Under the pieces are notes generated by a model. The model was not told the DNA's origin and did not search any database. It worked only from the letters and a program-made list of their open reading frames with translations. Shown in pieces: positions 43,514 through 51,131 of a DNA stretch of 64,000 nucleotides; positions within the stretch are counted from its first letter, which is position 1, and each line of letters begins with the position of its first letter. Source of the DNA: BM520 sp964594665. Lineage in GTDB: Bacteria > Bacteroidota > Bacteroidia > Bacteroidales > BM520. The position numbers and the translations under genes were made by a program. Location of the stretch: assembly GCA_964594665.1 (NCBI GenBank), contig CAZQNY010000002.1:56428-120427 (forward strand), written 5' to 3'.

Positions 43514-44467
43514 ATGGCAAACATCGTATTCATGGGCACCCCGGAATTTGCGGTGCCATCTTTAGAAGCCATCATTAATGCCGGGCATCAGGTATCAGCA
43601 GTAGTGACACCCCCTGACCGCCCTGCAGGCAGAGGAAGAAAATTAAAGGCCTGCCCTGTAAAACAATTTGCTCTCGAAAACAAACTACTCGTTTTACAAC
43701 CGGAAAAACTACGTGATGAAAATTTTATTAAAAAACTGCAATCGTTACAACCGGAAATTATCGTTGTAGTAGCATTTCGGATGCTCCCGGAGGTAGTATG
43801 GGCAATACCTCCCAGAGGAACATTCAATCTCCACAGCTCCCTGCTCCCCGATTACCGTGGTGCTGCACCCATGAACCATGCCATTATTAACGGGGAAAAA
43901 ACAACCGGCGTCACTACTTTCTTCCTCGACAAAGAAATTGATACAGGAAAAATCCTGCTCCGGGAAAAAATTCCTATTGACGATGAGATGAATGTTGGTG
44001 AATTGCATGACAAATTAATGGTTATTGGAGCACACCTGGTGGTAAAAACAATTGATGCAATAATGCAAAATAATTTTTTACCCATTGATCAGTCATCGCT
44101 AACTCAGGAAAGAATGCTGCACCCGGCACCAAAATTTCAAAAAGATGATTTAAAAATCAACTGGGCAAAACCAGCAGTGAAGGTACATGATTTTGTACGA
44201 GGGTTAAGCCCCTACCCTGCTGCTTTTACGTCATTAATTTCTGAAAAGGGCGAAAGCTTTAGCCTGAAAATCTTCAAAACAGCAATTCATAAAAACGAAC
44301 AACTCCCTGTTGGTCATATCAAATGCAATGGTAAAGACAGCATCATGGCAGGTACTGCAGACCACGCAATAGAGATTCTTGAATTGCAGTTGGCAGGAAA
44401 AAGAAGAATGAAAAGTGAAGATTTTTTACGTGGATTTGTACTGAATAATAACTGGAAGTTACATTAA
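43514..44467 (+). CDS. fmt: Methionyl-tRNA formyltransferase
   Basis: 317 aa from ATG 43514; a longer frame upstream runs through the terminator and is not used. Formylates initiator Met-tRNA with 10-formyl-THF. Motifs: IVFMGTPEFAVPSLEAII, TPPDRPAGRGRKLK, NLHSSLLPDYRGAAPMNHAIINGEKTTGVT (with catalytic Asn/His region), and the C-terminal domain VHDFVRGLSPYPAAFTSL. Standard length. Confidence 0.96.
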   Translation: MANIVFMGTPEFAVPSLEAIINAGHQVSAVVTPPDRPAGRGRKLKACPVKQFALENKLLVLQPEKLRDENFIKKLQSLQPEIIVVVAFRMLPEVVWAIPPRGTFNLHSSLLPDYRGAAPMNHAIINGEKTTGVTTFFLDKEIDTGKILLREKIPIDDEMNVGELHDKLMVIGAHLVVKTIDAIMQNNFLPIDQSSLTQERMLHPAPKFQKDDLKINWAKPAVKVHDFVRGLSPYPAAFTSLISEKGESFSLKIFKTAIHKNEQLPVGHIKCNGKDSIMAGTADHAIEILELQLAGKRRMKSEDFLRGFVLNNNWKLH

Positions 44468-44512
44468 TCCATGGTTTCCGTGTTTCTGATTGCTTTTAAA
44501 GAAATAAAACGA

Positions 44513-44520
44513 TAATATTG
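44513..44520 (+). promoter_or_regulatory. Putative -7 box of hup-2
   Basis: TAATATTG, one mismatch from TAnnTTTG, 35 nt before the ATG at 44556. No clear -33 element. Confidence 0.35.
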
Positions 44521-44555
44521 CAAAACAATAATGCTAACCAATAAAATTCACACTT

Positions 44556-44828
44556 ATGAACAAAGCTGAACTCATCGATTTTATGGCCAATGAAACGGGT
44601 CTGACAAAAGTCGATTCACAAAAAGCACTGGAAGCATTCATGAAAGGCGTTACGGAAACTCTTTCTGCCGGAGAACGTGTGCAACTTACAGGTTTTGGAA
44701 CCTATTTCGTTGATTCAAGGGCAGCGCGTATAGGAAGAAATCCACGCACAGGACAGGAAATTGCTATTAATGCAAAAAAAGTAGCAAAATTTAAGCCGGG
44801 AAAAGAACTTTCCAACGCAGTATTGTAA
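44556..44828 (+). CDS. hup: HU family DNA-binding protein (copy 2)
   Basis: 90 aa, a paralogue of the HU at 42202 about 2 kb away on the other strand. Starts MNKAELIDFMANETGLTKVD; beta arm GRNPRTGQEIAINAKKVAKFKPGKELSNAV. Key arm residues (Arg-Asn-Pro) are kept. Followed by an unusually long hairpin. Confidence 0.95.
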   Translation: MNKAELIDFMANETGLTKVDSQKALEAFMKGVTETLSAGERVQLTGFGTYFVDSRAARIGRNPRTGQEIAINAKKVAKFKPGKELSNAVL

Positions 44829-44846
44829 ACCCCATTTTAAATGAGG

Positions 44847-44898
44847 TATGCCTCCTGTGGTGTTGGATTAATTGCCAAAACCATAAGAGGCATATTTT
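44847..44898 (+). terminator. Long hairpin terminator after hup-2
   Basis: A 20-nt arm starting TATGCCTCCTG (44847-44866) pairs with 44875-44894, with two mismatches and one G-U, and is followed by TTTTATTT. It is far longer than the other terminators here and could be a processed RNA or a degenerate mobile-repeat relic. Confidence 0.7.
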
Positions 44899-45637
44899 AT
44901 TTCTGCCTGCGAAAAAAACCATTGTAAATATCTGCAGACAACACTACCACAAACTGCCACAAATACACAAATGCCTGCCTGAGACCTATCATTTTATAGG
45001 CACCGGCAATATGAAAATGCTCTCTCTTTACTGCAAATTGATTCCTGTTTGAAATCCCATATGGGTTCACCAATGCGACATCAATGTCAAGAGGTGTTAT
45101 ATTGATACCTTTAGCAATATTTCGTAATAGCATTTCATAATCTGCAGCATAAACATAGTTTGTATTATAAAAGAGATCCAGAGAACTCCTATTAGAAAAA
45201 AACATGGATTGGTGGCATGCAGGCATACCATACACCCACAAAAGATCAGAATCTATTGGTTTCCTTTTTACCTTTCGCAGATAGGAATAATTAGTGGTAC
45301 CAATAAAAATGTCTGTTGAATCATTTCGGGAAAGGCATTCAGAAAGCTCTTTACTCCATAGCAGGCAATCTCCGGCATTTAAAAACAGCAACCATTCACC
45401 CCTGGCTTTACGGATGCCTTTATTCATGGCATCATATGGCCCACTGTCAGGTTCATTAATCATTAATACATTAAAAAGGCAACTTGCGGCAATTTCAGAA
45501 ACCCGATGCATATCAGGGGTCCCGTCTACAATAATCCATTGCAGGGAAACACCATTAACAGGTAGCAAGGAATCTCTGGTTTTTCTCAAACCGGCAAAAT
45601 CATTTTTAACAACAGTAATCACTGAAAGCGTTAGCAT
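44897..45637 (-). CDS. Family 2 glycosyltransferase
   Basis: 246 aa from ATG 45637 (MLTLSVITVVKNDFAGLRKT). GT-A hallmarks: SVITVVKNDF at the nucleotide site, GPYDAMNKGIRKARGEWLLFLNAGDCL (DxD-like region) and a HQSMFF motif after it. It resembles colanic-acid/WcaE-type transferases acting on lipid-linked sugars. The C-terminal hydrophobic stretch AFVYLWQFVVVLSADIYNGFF suggests membrane association. A TACCTTTT box at 45641-45648 sits 3 nt before the ATG, so the message may be leaderless. An in-frame ATG at 45664 lies upstream of that box. Confidence 0.88.
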   Translation of the reverse strand: MLTLSVITVVKNDFAGLRKTRDSLLPVNGVSLQWIIVDGTPDMHRVSEIAASCLFNVLMINEPDSGPYDAMNKGIRKARGEWLLFLNAGDCLLWSKELSECLSRNDSTDIFIGTTNYSYLRKVKRKPIDSDLLWVYGMPACHQSMFFSNRSSLDLFYNTNYVYAADYEMLLRNIAKGINITPLDIDVALVNPYGISNRNQFAVKREHFHIAGAYKMIGLRQAFVYLWQFVVVLSADIYNGFFRRQK

Positions 45638-45740
45638 AATAAAAGGTATGATATTATACCTCAAAGATAATCATATGTAAGAAAAAAATACTGTAAACAG
45701 ACATCGATATATCATGAAAAGAAAGCCATACCTTTGTGGC

Positions 45741-47732
45741 ATGAAGAAGAAGCCTGAATTATTACTTCCTGCCGGTAATGCAGAAGCCTTTTATGCTGCC
45801 ATTGAAGGAGGAGCTGATGCAATATACCTTGGCCTTAAAGCATTTAATGCCAGAGCCAGAGCCATGAATTTCAACAACAGACAGCTGCCTGTCCTCATTA
45901 AGGAAGCCCATAAAAGCAATGTACATATTCATGTTACGCTGAATACAGTCATTAAAAACCAGGAACTTGGTGAAGTGCTTAACCAATTACATTTTCTCAA
46001 TAAAGTACAACCCGATGCAGTAATTATCCAGGACCTGGGTGTCGCCTACCTGGCAAAAAGATATTTCCCGTCGCTTAAGCTGCATGCAAGCACGCAAATG
46101 GGGCTTCACAACAGCGCCGGGGCAAAACATGCTGCTTCATTAGGCTTCACACGTATTATTCTTGCACGCGAACTTACTATGAAGGAGCTTGAGCTCACTG
46201 CAAAGAACACCGACGTAGATCTGGAAATTTTTGTGCATGGGGCATTATGCTACAGCTTTTCAGGGATGTGTCTTTTTTCGAGCTATATGGGCGGTGCCGG
46301 TGCCAACAGAGGATTATGCACACAGCCCTGTAGAAGATTATACAAAGATAATAGCTCGCAGGCATACTATTTTAGTTTAAAGGATAATCAACAGGCTGAG
46401 CACATTCAACAAATCGCATCTTTTGGGATCGCATCGCTGAAAATTGAGGGACGAATGAAATCTGCCTCCTATGTAAACAGAGTTGCGAAAGCTTATCGTA
46501 ATGCCATCGACAATCCTGATAATCTTGCAGAAAGCCTGGAAATCCTTAAAGATGACCTTGGAAGGGATAAAACAGGCTATTTTCTTGATGGCAATGTAAA
46601 AAATGCCATTACTGACCTTCCAAATACAGGAAAAAAAATCGGAACCGTTAGTGAGTCGTTTGAAAACACAGTTACAATCAGAGCTACTGAAGTACCCAAT
46701 GCAGGATCCAGGCTGTTCATCCGACTGAAGAATCTTGATGAGCAGCTATCGGTTAAAGTGAAGGATACAGATTACTTTAACAATGGTATACTCAAACTGG
46801 AAGTTAACAAGCATATACCTATAGGCAGTCAGGTTTTTCTGGCTTCTTCAAAAGCAGAAAAATACCCTTCAAAGCTCCCCGGCGGATATGTTAAATTACC
46901 GCAACCATTGACCAGAGGAAAGGAGAATCAGATTTTGCAGCAAGTAAGAAACTGTAAACCGCAAAAGAAGACAAAAACCGCTGTTTTTTTACGGATAAAT
47001 GACATCGGATGGTTGCGGAAAATTCGCCTGGAGTATATTGATGGTCTTATACTGGATTTTAATAAAAATGAGTGGGAACAATTCGACCCCAAAGCGCGTT
47101 TTTTACAGGAAAACACGCATAAAATTTGGATAGGACTACCTAAATATATCTCTGAGACGAATGCTGAAAGCATTAAAGATTTTTGTGGTCAAATGACAAA
47201 GCAAGGCTATCGGAATTATTATATAAGTCATCTTTATCAAAAAGAATATCTTCCCAAAGGGACTCAGTTTGCAACCAGTGAGAATGTATATGTATATAAT
47301 GATGCCGCGGCACAACAAATTGATCAGGAAGGGGCCGTGTTCTGGACTTCCCCACACGAGAATGATATGGAAAACCTGTTGGCAGGAAGGCACAGAAATG
47401 CAATGATTCCGATGTACTACTTTCCGGAATTATTTTATTCCCGAATGCCGGTCGGCATCAAAACAAACGAGGACGATGTATTCTCGGATCCTACAGGTGC
47501 AAAATTCAGAAAAAATATTGTGAATGGAATGACAATCGTTATTCCTGAAAACCCTGTCGCTTTGTTTCAGTATAAAGAAAAGTTGGAAAAGCAGGGATTC
47601 ACAAAGTTTCTTATTGATCTAAACTGGCAAAAACCTTCATCAAATACGCTGAAAAAACTTATGCTAAGGTTAAAAAACAACCAACAGGTTCAGCCATCAA
47701 CAACTTTTAATTTCAAAAAAGGAATGAAATAA
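45741..47732 (+). CDS. Peptidase U32 family protein (RlhA/YegQ-like)
   Basis: 663 aa from ATG 45741 (MKKKPELLLPAGNAEAFYAA). The U32 core has GADAIYLGLKAFNARARAMNF, HGALCYSFSGMCLFSSYMGGAGANRGLCTQPCRRLY (four conserved cysteines) and IEGRMKSASYVNRVAKAYR. The ~250 C-terminal residues are the extra domain of long U32 proteins. E. coli RlhA of this family hydroxylates C2501 of 23S rRNA; protease activity is doubtful for the family. A TACCTTTG box at 45729-45736 leaves only 4 nt to this ATG; an in-frame ATG at 45714 lies upstream of the box. Confidence 0.9.
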   Translation: MKKKPELLLPAGNAEAFYAAIEGGADAIYLGLKAFNARARAMNFNNRQLPVLIKEAHKSNVHIHVTLNTVIKNQELGEVLNQLHFLNKVQPDAVIIQDLGVAYLAKRYFPSLKLHASTQMGLHNSAGAKHAASLGFTRIILARELTMKELELTAKNTDVDLEIFVHGALCYSFSGMCLFSSYMGGAGANRGLCTQPCRRLYKDNSSQAYYFSLKDNQQAEHIQQIASFGIASLKIEGRMKSASYVNRVAKAYRNAIDNPDNLAESLEILKDDLGRDKTGYFLDGNVKNAITDLPNTGKKIGTVSESFENTVTIRATEVPNAGSRLFIRLKNLDEQLSVKVKDTDYFNNGILKLEVNKHIPIGSQVFLASSKAEKYPSKLPGGYVKLPQPLTRGKENQILQQVRNCKPQKKTKTAVFLRINDIGWLRKIRLEYIDGLILDFNKNEWEQFDPKARFLQENTHKIWIGLPKYISETNAESIKDFCGQMTKQGYRNYYISHLYQKEYLPKGTQFATSENVYVYNDAAAQQIDQEGAVFWTSPHENDMENLLAGRHRNAMIPMYYFPELFYSRMPVGIKTNEDDVFSDPTGAKFRKNIVNGMTIVIPENPVALFQYKEKLEKQGFTKFLIDLNWQKPSSNTLKKLMLRLKNNQQVQPSTTFNFKKGMK

Positions 47733-47734
47733 AT

Positions 47735-48670
47735 CTATTGGGGGATAGAACAAAAAACGATATCGGAATCAGCAGGATCATAAAAACGGAATGCGATATA
47801 CCTACCATCTTTACTAAGGGTTGCATTCATTAACTCTGAGGCACTTGCAACGTTCTTGGGCGGAGAGTACTTTGTTACCTTTTGCGATTCAATGTCATAT
47901 ACATGTAATAATTCCTGACTCACCCATGCCACTTTACCATTGATGCTTATACTCAGATACCTTCCGTTTCCAATCAGATAGGGTGAGTCGAGGAGTGTTG
48001 AAGTAAGATAGATATTATCCGAGCCATCAGAATATACATATTTTTGACCATCAGGAGCCAAAACAGCATCAACAACATCGGGCAGAGAAAAAATTATTGG
48101 CTGCTGATCCCTAAAGTTTAAATAATGAAATCCTGTTAAATCCCAACCGATAATAAAAACAGCACCATCGGATGAGACAGAGAAGAAATCAGCCTCATCG
48201 CCTTTAAAAGCAGCGAAGCCAACCTCTTCACCATTAAATTCAAAAGCTTGCTGAGGAGCAGGATCACCCAAAGACATATCAGGCTGAGCTCTTAAAATCA
48301 CATGAAGCACTGAATCCTGTCCTGCTTCATTGACCTGCTGATAATAAACAGAACCGGCAAGATCTACATCCATGGCATAAGCCCCCCTGCTGATGTTATC
48401 AACACTTGTCATGGTGATTAATTCTTGCTCATAGGCCAGCGGTCGTTTATAGATATGATGTTCAAATCCTGTCTTTGGTTCTCCCGTGTAATAAACAGCC
48501 GAATTATCAGGAGCCACCGATAGTTTACGACTAAACACAGCTACTTCAGAATCGCTAAAACGATAATCAACGGTCAGAAAGGGATAATCGCTACCCGCCG
48601 GGTCGTCAGGCTGCTCACAAGAGATAAACATTGCAGAAACAAGTATCAGGAGGAGTGGAAAATATTTCAT
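47735..48670 (-). CDS. Lipoprotein with beta-propeller-like repeats
   Basis: 311 aa from ATG 48670; signal peptide MKYFPLLLILVSAMFISC with lipobox ISC. The mature part (EQPDDPAGSDYPF onward) has WD40/TolB-like blades: SVAPDNSAVYYTGEPKTGFEHHIYKR, AVLAPDGQKYVYSDGSDNIYLTSTL and ATLSKDGRYIAFRFYDPADSDIVF. The function is unknown; probably a periplasm- or surface-facing lipoprotein. Its stop codon lies 2 bp from that of the U32 gene. Its -7 box is TATTTTTG at 48687-48694. Confidence 0.82.
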   Translation of the reverse strand: MKYFPLLLILVSAMFISCEQPDDPAGSDYPFLTVDYRFSDSEVAVFSRKLSVAPDNSAVYYTGEPKTGFEHHIYKRPLAYEQELITMTSVDNISRGAYAMDVDLAGSVYYQQVNEAGQDSVLHVILRAQPDMSLGDPAPQQAFEFNGEEVGFAAFKGDEADFFSVSSDGAVFIIGWDLTGFHYLNFRDQQPIIFSLPDVVDAVLAPDGQKYVYSDGSDNIYLTSTLLDSPYLIGNGRYLSISINGKVAWVSQELLHVYDIESQKVTKYSPPKNVASASELMNATLSKDGRYIAFRFYDPADSDIVFCSIPQ

Positions 48671-48745
48671 ATAATATATTTTGATGCAAAAATACAACGG
48701 ATTGCTCATTTATGAGTTCATTGCGACTATTTTTTATAAAAACCT

Positions 48746-48753
48746 TACATTTG
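48746..48753 (+). promoter_or_regulatory. -7 box of outer-membrane protein gene
   Basis: TACATTTG, an exact TAnnTTTG match, 25 nt before the ATG at 48779. The nearest upstream TTG is 22 nt away. Confidence 0.5.
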
Positions 48754-48778
48754 CACCAAACAAACTAAAATCAAACGT

Positions 48779-49345
48779 ATGAAAAAACAACTAGCCCTCA
48801 TCTTTGCCCTGATGCTGACACTGGGAAGTTTCGCTCAGGTGGTTTCAAAAGGCGATCATTATGCAACGGCCTTTTTAGGTATTGGTGGTACTGCTTATGA
48901 CAGTTACAACTACGGACTTCTGGTACCTCCCGTTGGTGCGCAGTATGAAGTTATTTTAACGGATGAAATCGGTATTGGTCATATTGGTGTCAGTGGTACT
49001 GCTTCCTATTCTGCCAGAAGGTATACCGGAACATTTTTTGACAGCATGTATCATTATCTGACTATTGGAGCCCGTGGGATGTATCATTTTAACCTTGGCG
49101 ATTATCTTGATGAGCCTTTCTTTAATGACCTGGACGCCTATGCCGGCTTATTTATGGGAATGAACTACCGGCTGGAAACAACTACTGACACCTATTATAC
49201 ACATGCAGGGAACCGTTTGTTACCTGTTGCTGACCTGATCATTGGCGGACGTTATTTCTTATCAGATAACTTTGCTGCAATGGCTGAGCTTGGCTTTGGA
49301 GTAACATTCCTTAGTGTTGGTGTTACAATGAAACTCAGCAAATAA
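48779..49345 (+). CDS. Small outer-membrane beta-barrel protein
   Basis: 188 aa; signal peptide MKKQLALIFALMLTLGSFAQ. Predicted strands alternate (YATAFLGIGG, YGLLVPPVGAQYEV, IGHIGVSGTASYSARRY, YLTIGARGMYHFNL, YAGLFMGMNYRLET, NFAAMAELGFGVTFLSVGVTMKLSK), consistent with an eight-stranded barrel ending in a hydrophobic terminal strand. No specific family recognised. Monocistronic, with its own promoter and terminator. Confidence 0.8.
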   Translation: MKKQLALIFALMLTLGSFAQVVSKGDHYATAFLGIGGTAYDSYNYGLLVPPVGAQYEVILTDEIGIGHIGVSGTASYSARRYTGTFFDSMYHYLTIGARGMYHFNLGDYLDEPFFNDLDAYAGLFMGMNYRLETTTDTYYTHAGNRLLPVADLIIGGRYFLSDNFAAMAELGFGVTFLSVGVTMKLSK

Positions 49346-49369
49346 ACAAAACATATCCTATAAGATAAC

Positions 49370-49406
49370 AACTCCGGAAGAGTCATCTCCCCGGGGTTTT
49401 ATTTTT
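49370..49406 (+). terminator. Terminator of outer-membrane protein gene
   Basis: AACTCCGG (49370-49377) pairs with CCGGGGTT (49391-49398, one U-G), then TTTATTTTTT. Confidence 0.65.
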
Positions 49407-49410
49407 TAAC

Positions 49411-49445
49411 AAAAAAAAGCTCCTATTTTCATGGGAGCTTTTTTT
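49411..49445. terminator. Bidirectional terminator between the outer-membrane gene and floA
   Basis: AAGCTCC and GGGAGCTT flank a ~9-nt loop, with eight A before and seven T after. It serves floA on the minus strand and backs up the plus-strand gene. Confidence 0.8.
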
Positions 49446-49461
49446 ATATCTGACCGATAGG

Positions 49462-50517
49462 TTATTTCTTTTTATTATCGCCTTTATCGATTCGATTTTT
49501 GGCATGCGACTGTCCGGGAGGTTCAGCAATGCTGTCACGCATTTTTGTATCAGCCTGTATATTCTGGAACTTATAATAATCCATAATACCAAGGTTTCCG
49601 GTACGGAAGGCATCAGATATAGCGATGGGGATCTGAGCTTCAGCTTCAATAACTTTGGCACGGGCTTCCTGAGCTTTGGCTTTCATCTCCTGTTCCTGAG
49701 CAACAGCCATTGCACGGCGTTCCTCAGCTTTTGCCTGGGCGATATTTTTATCGGCATTAGCCTGATCCATCTGCAGAACAGCGCCTATATTTTTACCAAT
49801 ATCTATATCGGCAATATCAATAGAGAGGATTTCGAAGGCAGTTCCGGAGTCAAGGCCTTTTTCAAGTACTACACGAGAAATGGAATCCGGGTTTTCAAGA
49901 ACCTCTTTATGCGAATTTGCAGAACCAATGGAAGAGACAACACCTTCACCAACACGTGCAAGAACAGTTTCTTCGCCTGCACCACCAACAAGCTGGCGGA
50001 TATTGGCACGAACCGTAACACGGGCACGGGCAATAAGCTGAATACCATCTTTGGCAACTGCCGTTACAGGAGGAGTATCGATAACCTTTGGGTTTACCGA
50101 CATCTGAACAGCTTCAAATACATCACGACCGGCAAGGTCAATAGCAGTAGCTGTTTTGAAATCCAGGGCCATATTGGCTTTATCTGCAGATATTAAGGCA
50201 TTAACAACACCCTGAACATTACCACCGGCAAGGTAGTGAGCTTCCAGATCATTTCTATTGAGGCTTAATCCTGCCTTGGTACTGGAGATTAGGCTCTGGA
50301 CGATTACTTTTGGCGGCACCTTACGCCAACGCATAAAGATTAATTGCAGGAGTGAAATCCGGACACCGCTTAGCAGAGCCGTAAACCACAATCCTACAGG
50401 AATAAAATAAAACAACAGCCAGAGAAGGAATATTGCAGCAATGGCAATACCCACAACCCACCCCACACTCGGGGCATTAGTGACCTGTTGAAGCATGATA
50501 GTCAGATTTAGAAACAT
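49462..50517 (-). CDS. floA: Flotillin-like protein FloA
   Basis: 351 aa SPFH-domain protein (UPF0365). N-terminal membrane segment VVGIAIAAIFLLWLLFYFIPVGLW, then KVPPKVIVQSLISSTKAGLSLNRNDLEAHYLAGGNVQGVVNALI, VRANIRQLVGGAGEETVLARVGEGVV and an Ala/Glu-rich coiled coil (AQAKAEERRAMAVAQEQEMKAKAQEARAKV). FloA organises membrane microdomains. The first Met could also be the one at 50493. nfeD lies 4 bp upstream, the usual pairing. Confidence 0.94.
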   Translation of the reverse strand: MFLNLTIMLQQVTNAPSVGWVVGIAIAAIFLLWLLFYFIPVGLWFTALLSGVRISLLQLIFMRWRKVPPKVIVQSLISSTKAGLSLNRNDLEAHYLAGGNVQGVVNALISADKANMALDFKTATAIDLAGRDVFEAVQMSVNPKVIDTPPVTAVAKDGIQLIARARVTVRANIRQLVGGAGEETVLARVGEGVVSSIGSANSHKEVLENPDSISRVVLEKGLDSGTAFEILSIDIADIDIGKNIGAVLQMDQANADKNIAQAKAEERRAMAVAQEQEMKAKAQEARAKVIEAEAQIPIAISDAFRTGNLGIMDYYKFQNIQADTKMRDSIAEPPGQSHAKNRIDKGDNKKK

Positions 50518-50521
50518 AGAA

Positions 50522-50998
50522 CTACGCTTTTATGGGTTTTACATATATTGTATTGAACTCTATTTTAATCACTTCAATGGGTGTGTCAGGATCTAAAAAA
50601 TCACCATAGGTTTTCACTTCGTAATAATTTCCATTAAACTCTGCTTTTCCCATGGGTGCCAACCTACCTACAGTAATGCCTTTATCGCCGGCTTTTATTT
50701 TTTCCTGATCAACAACATTAACTTTACTGTCGATGCGATCGTTTAGGCTGATTTTTTTCCACGTCTTTGATTTTAAAGCCCAATAGATCATGGCCACCGA
50801 CAGCACTACAGTAATGGCTACGGTAACAACTCCTGCCACAGGGCCATGATGAGCAAAAGCCTGCCAGATGGCTACACCAATAAGGCCAAATCCTACAATC
50901 CCGGCAACTCCTGTTCCCGGGATAACAAGAATCTCAAGCAATAACAATATCAGGCCTACCAGCACTAACATCGCAATAACAGATAATGAAAGGGTCAT
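50522..50998 (-). CDS. NfeD-like membrane protein
   Basis: 158 aa: three hydrophobic segments in the first ~85 residues (IAMLVLVGLILLLLEILVIPGTG, IVGFGLIGVAIWQAF, GVVTVAITVVLSVAMIYWAL) and a C-terminal OB-fold-like domain (GDKGITVGRLAPMGKAEFNGNYYEV). It is the short NfeD form without the ClpP-like protease domain, and is operonic with floA. A TATCTTTG box lies at 51020-51027. Confidence 0.9.
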   Translation of the reverse strand: MTLSLSVIAMLVLVGLILLLLEILVIPGTGVAGIVGFGLIGVAIWQAFAHHGPVAGVVTVAITVVLSVAMIYWALKSKTWKKISLNDRIDSKVNVVDQEKIKAGDKGITVGRLAPMGKAEFNGNYYEVKTYGDFLDPDTPIEVIKIEFNTIYVKPIKA

Positions 50999-51076
50999 CT
51001 TTATTTATTTAGGTTTACACAAAGATACGTTATTTTAAAAATCATAACCAATATTTCTTATATCGAGACCATAAAT

Positions 51077-51107
51077 AAAAAAAGCAGCACCAAATGAATG
51101 ATGCTGC
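51077..51107 (-). terminator. Terminator of valS
   Basis: On the minus strand GCAGCATC pairs with GGTGCTGC (one U-G), loop ATTCATTT, then a run of T. It lies about 25 bp after the valS stop codon. Confidence 0.85.
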
Positions 51108-51131
51108 CTGAAACCATATAATGACGGGATC

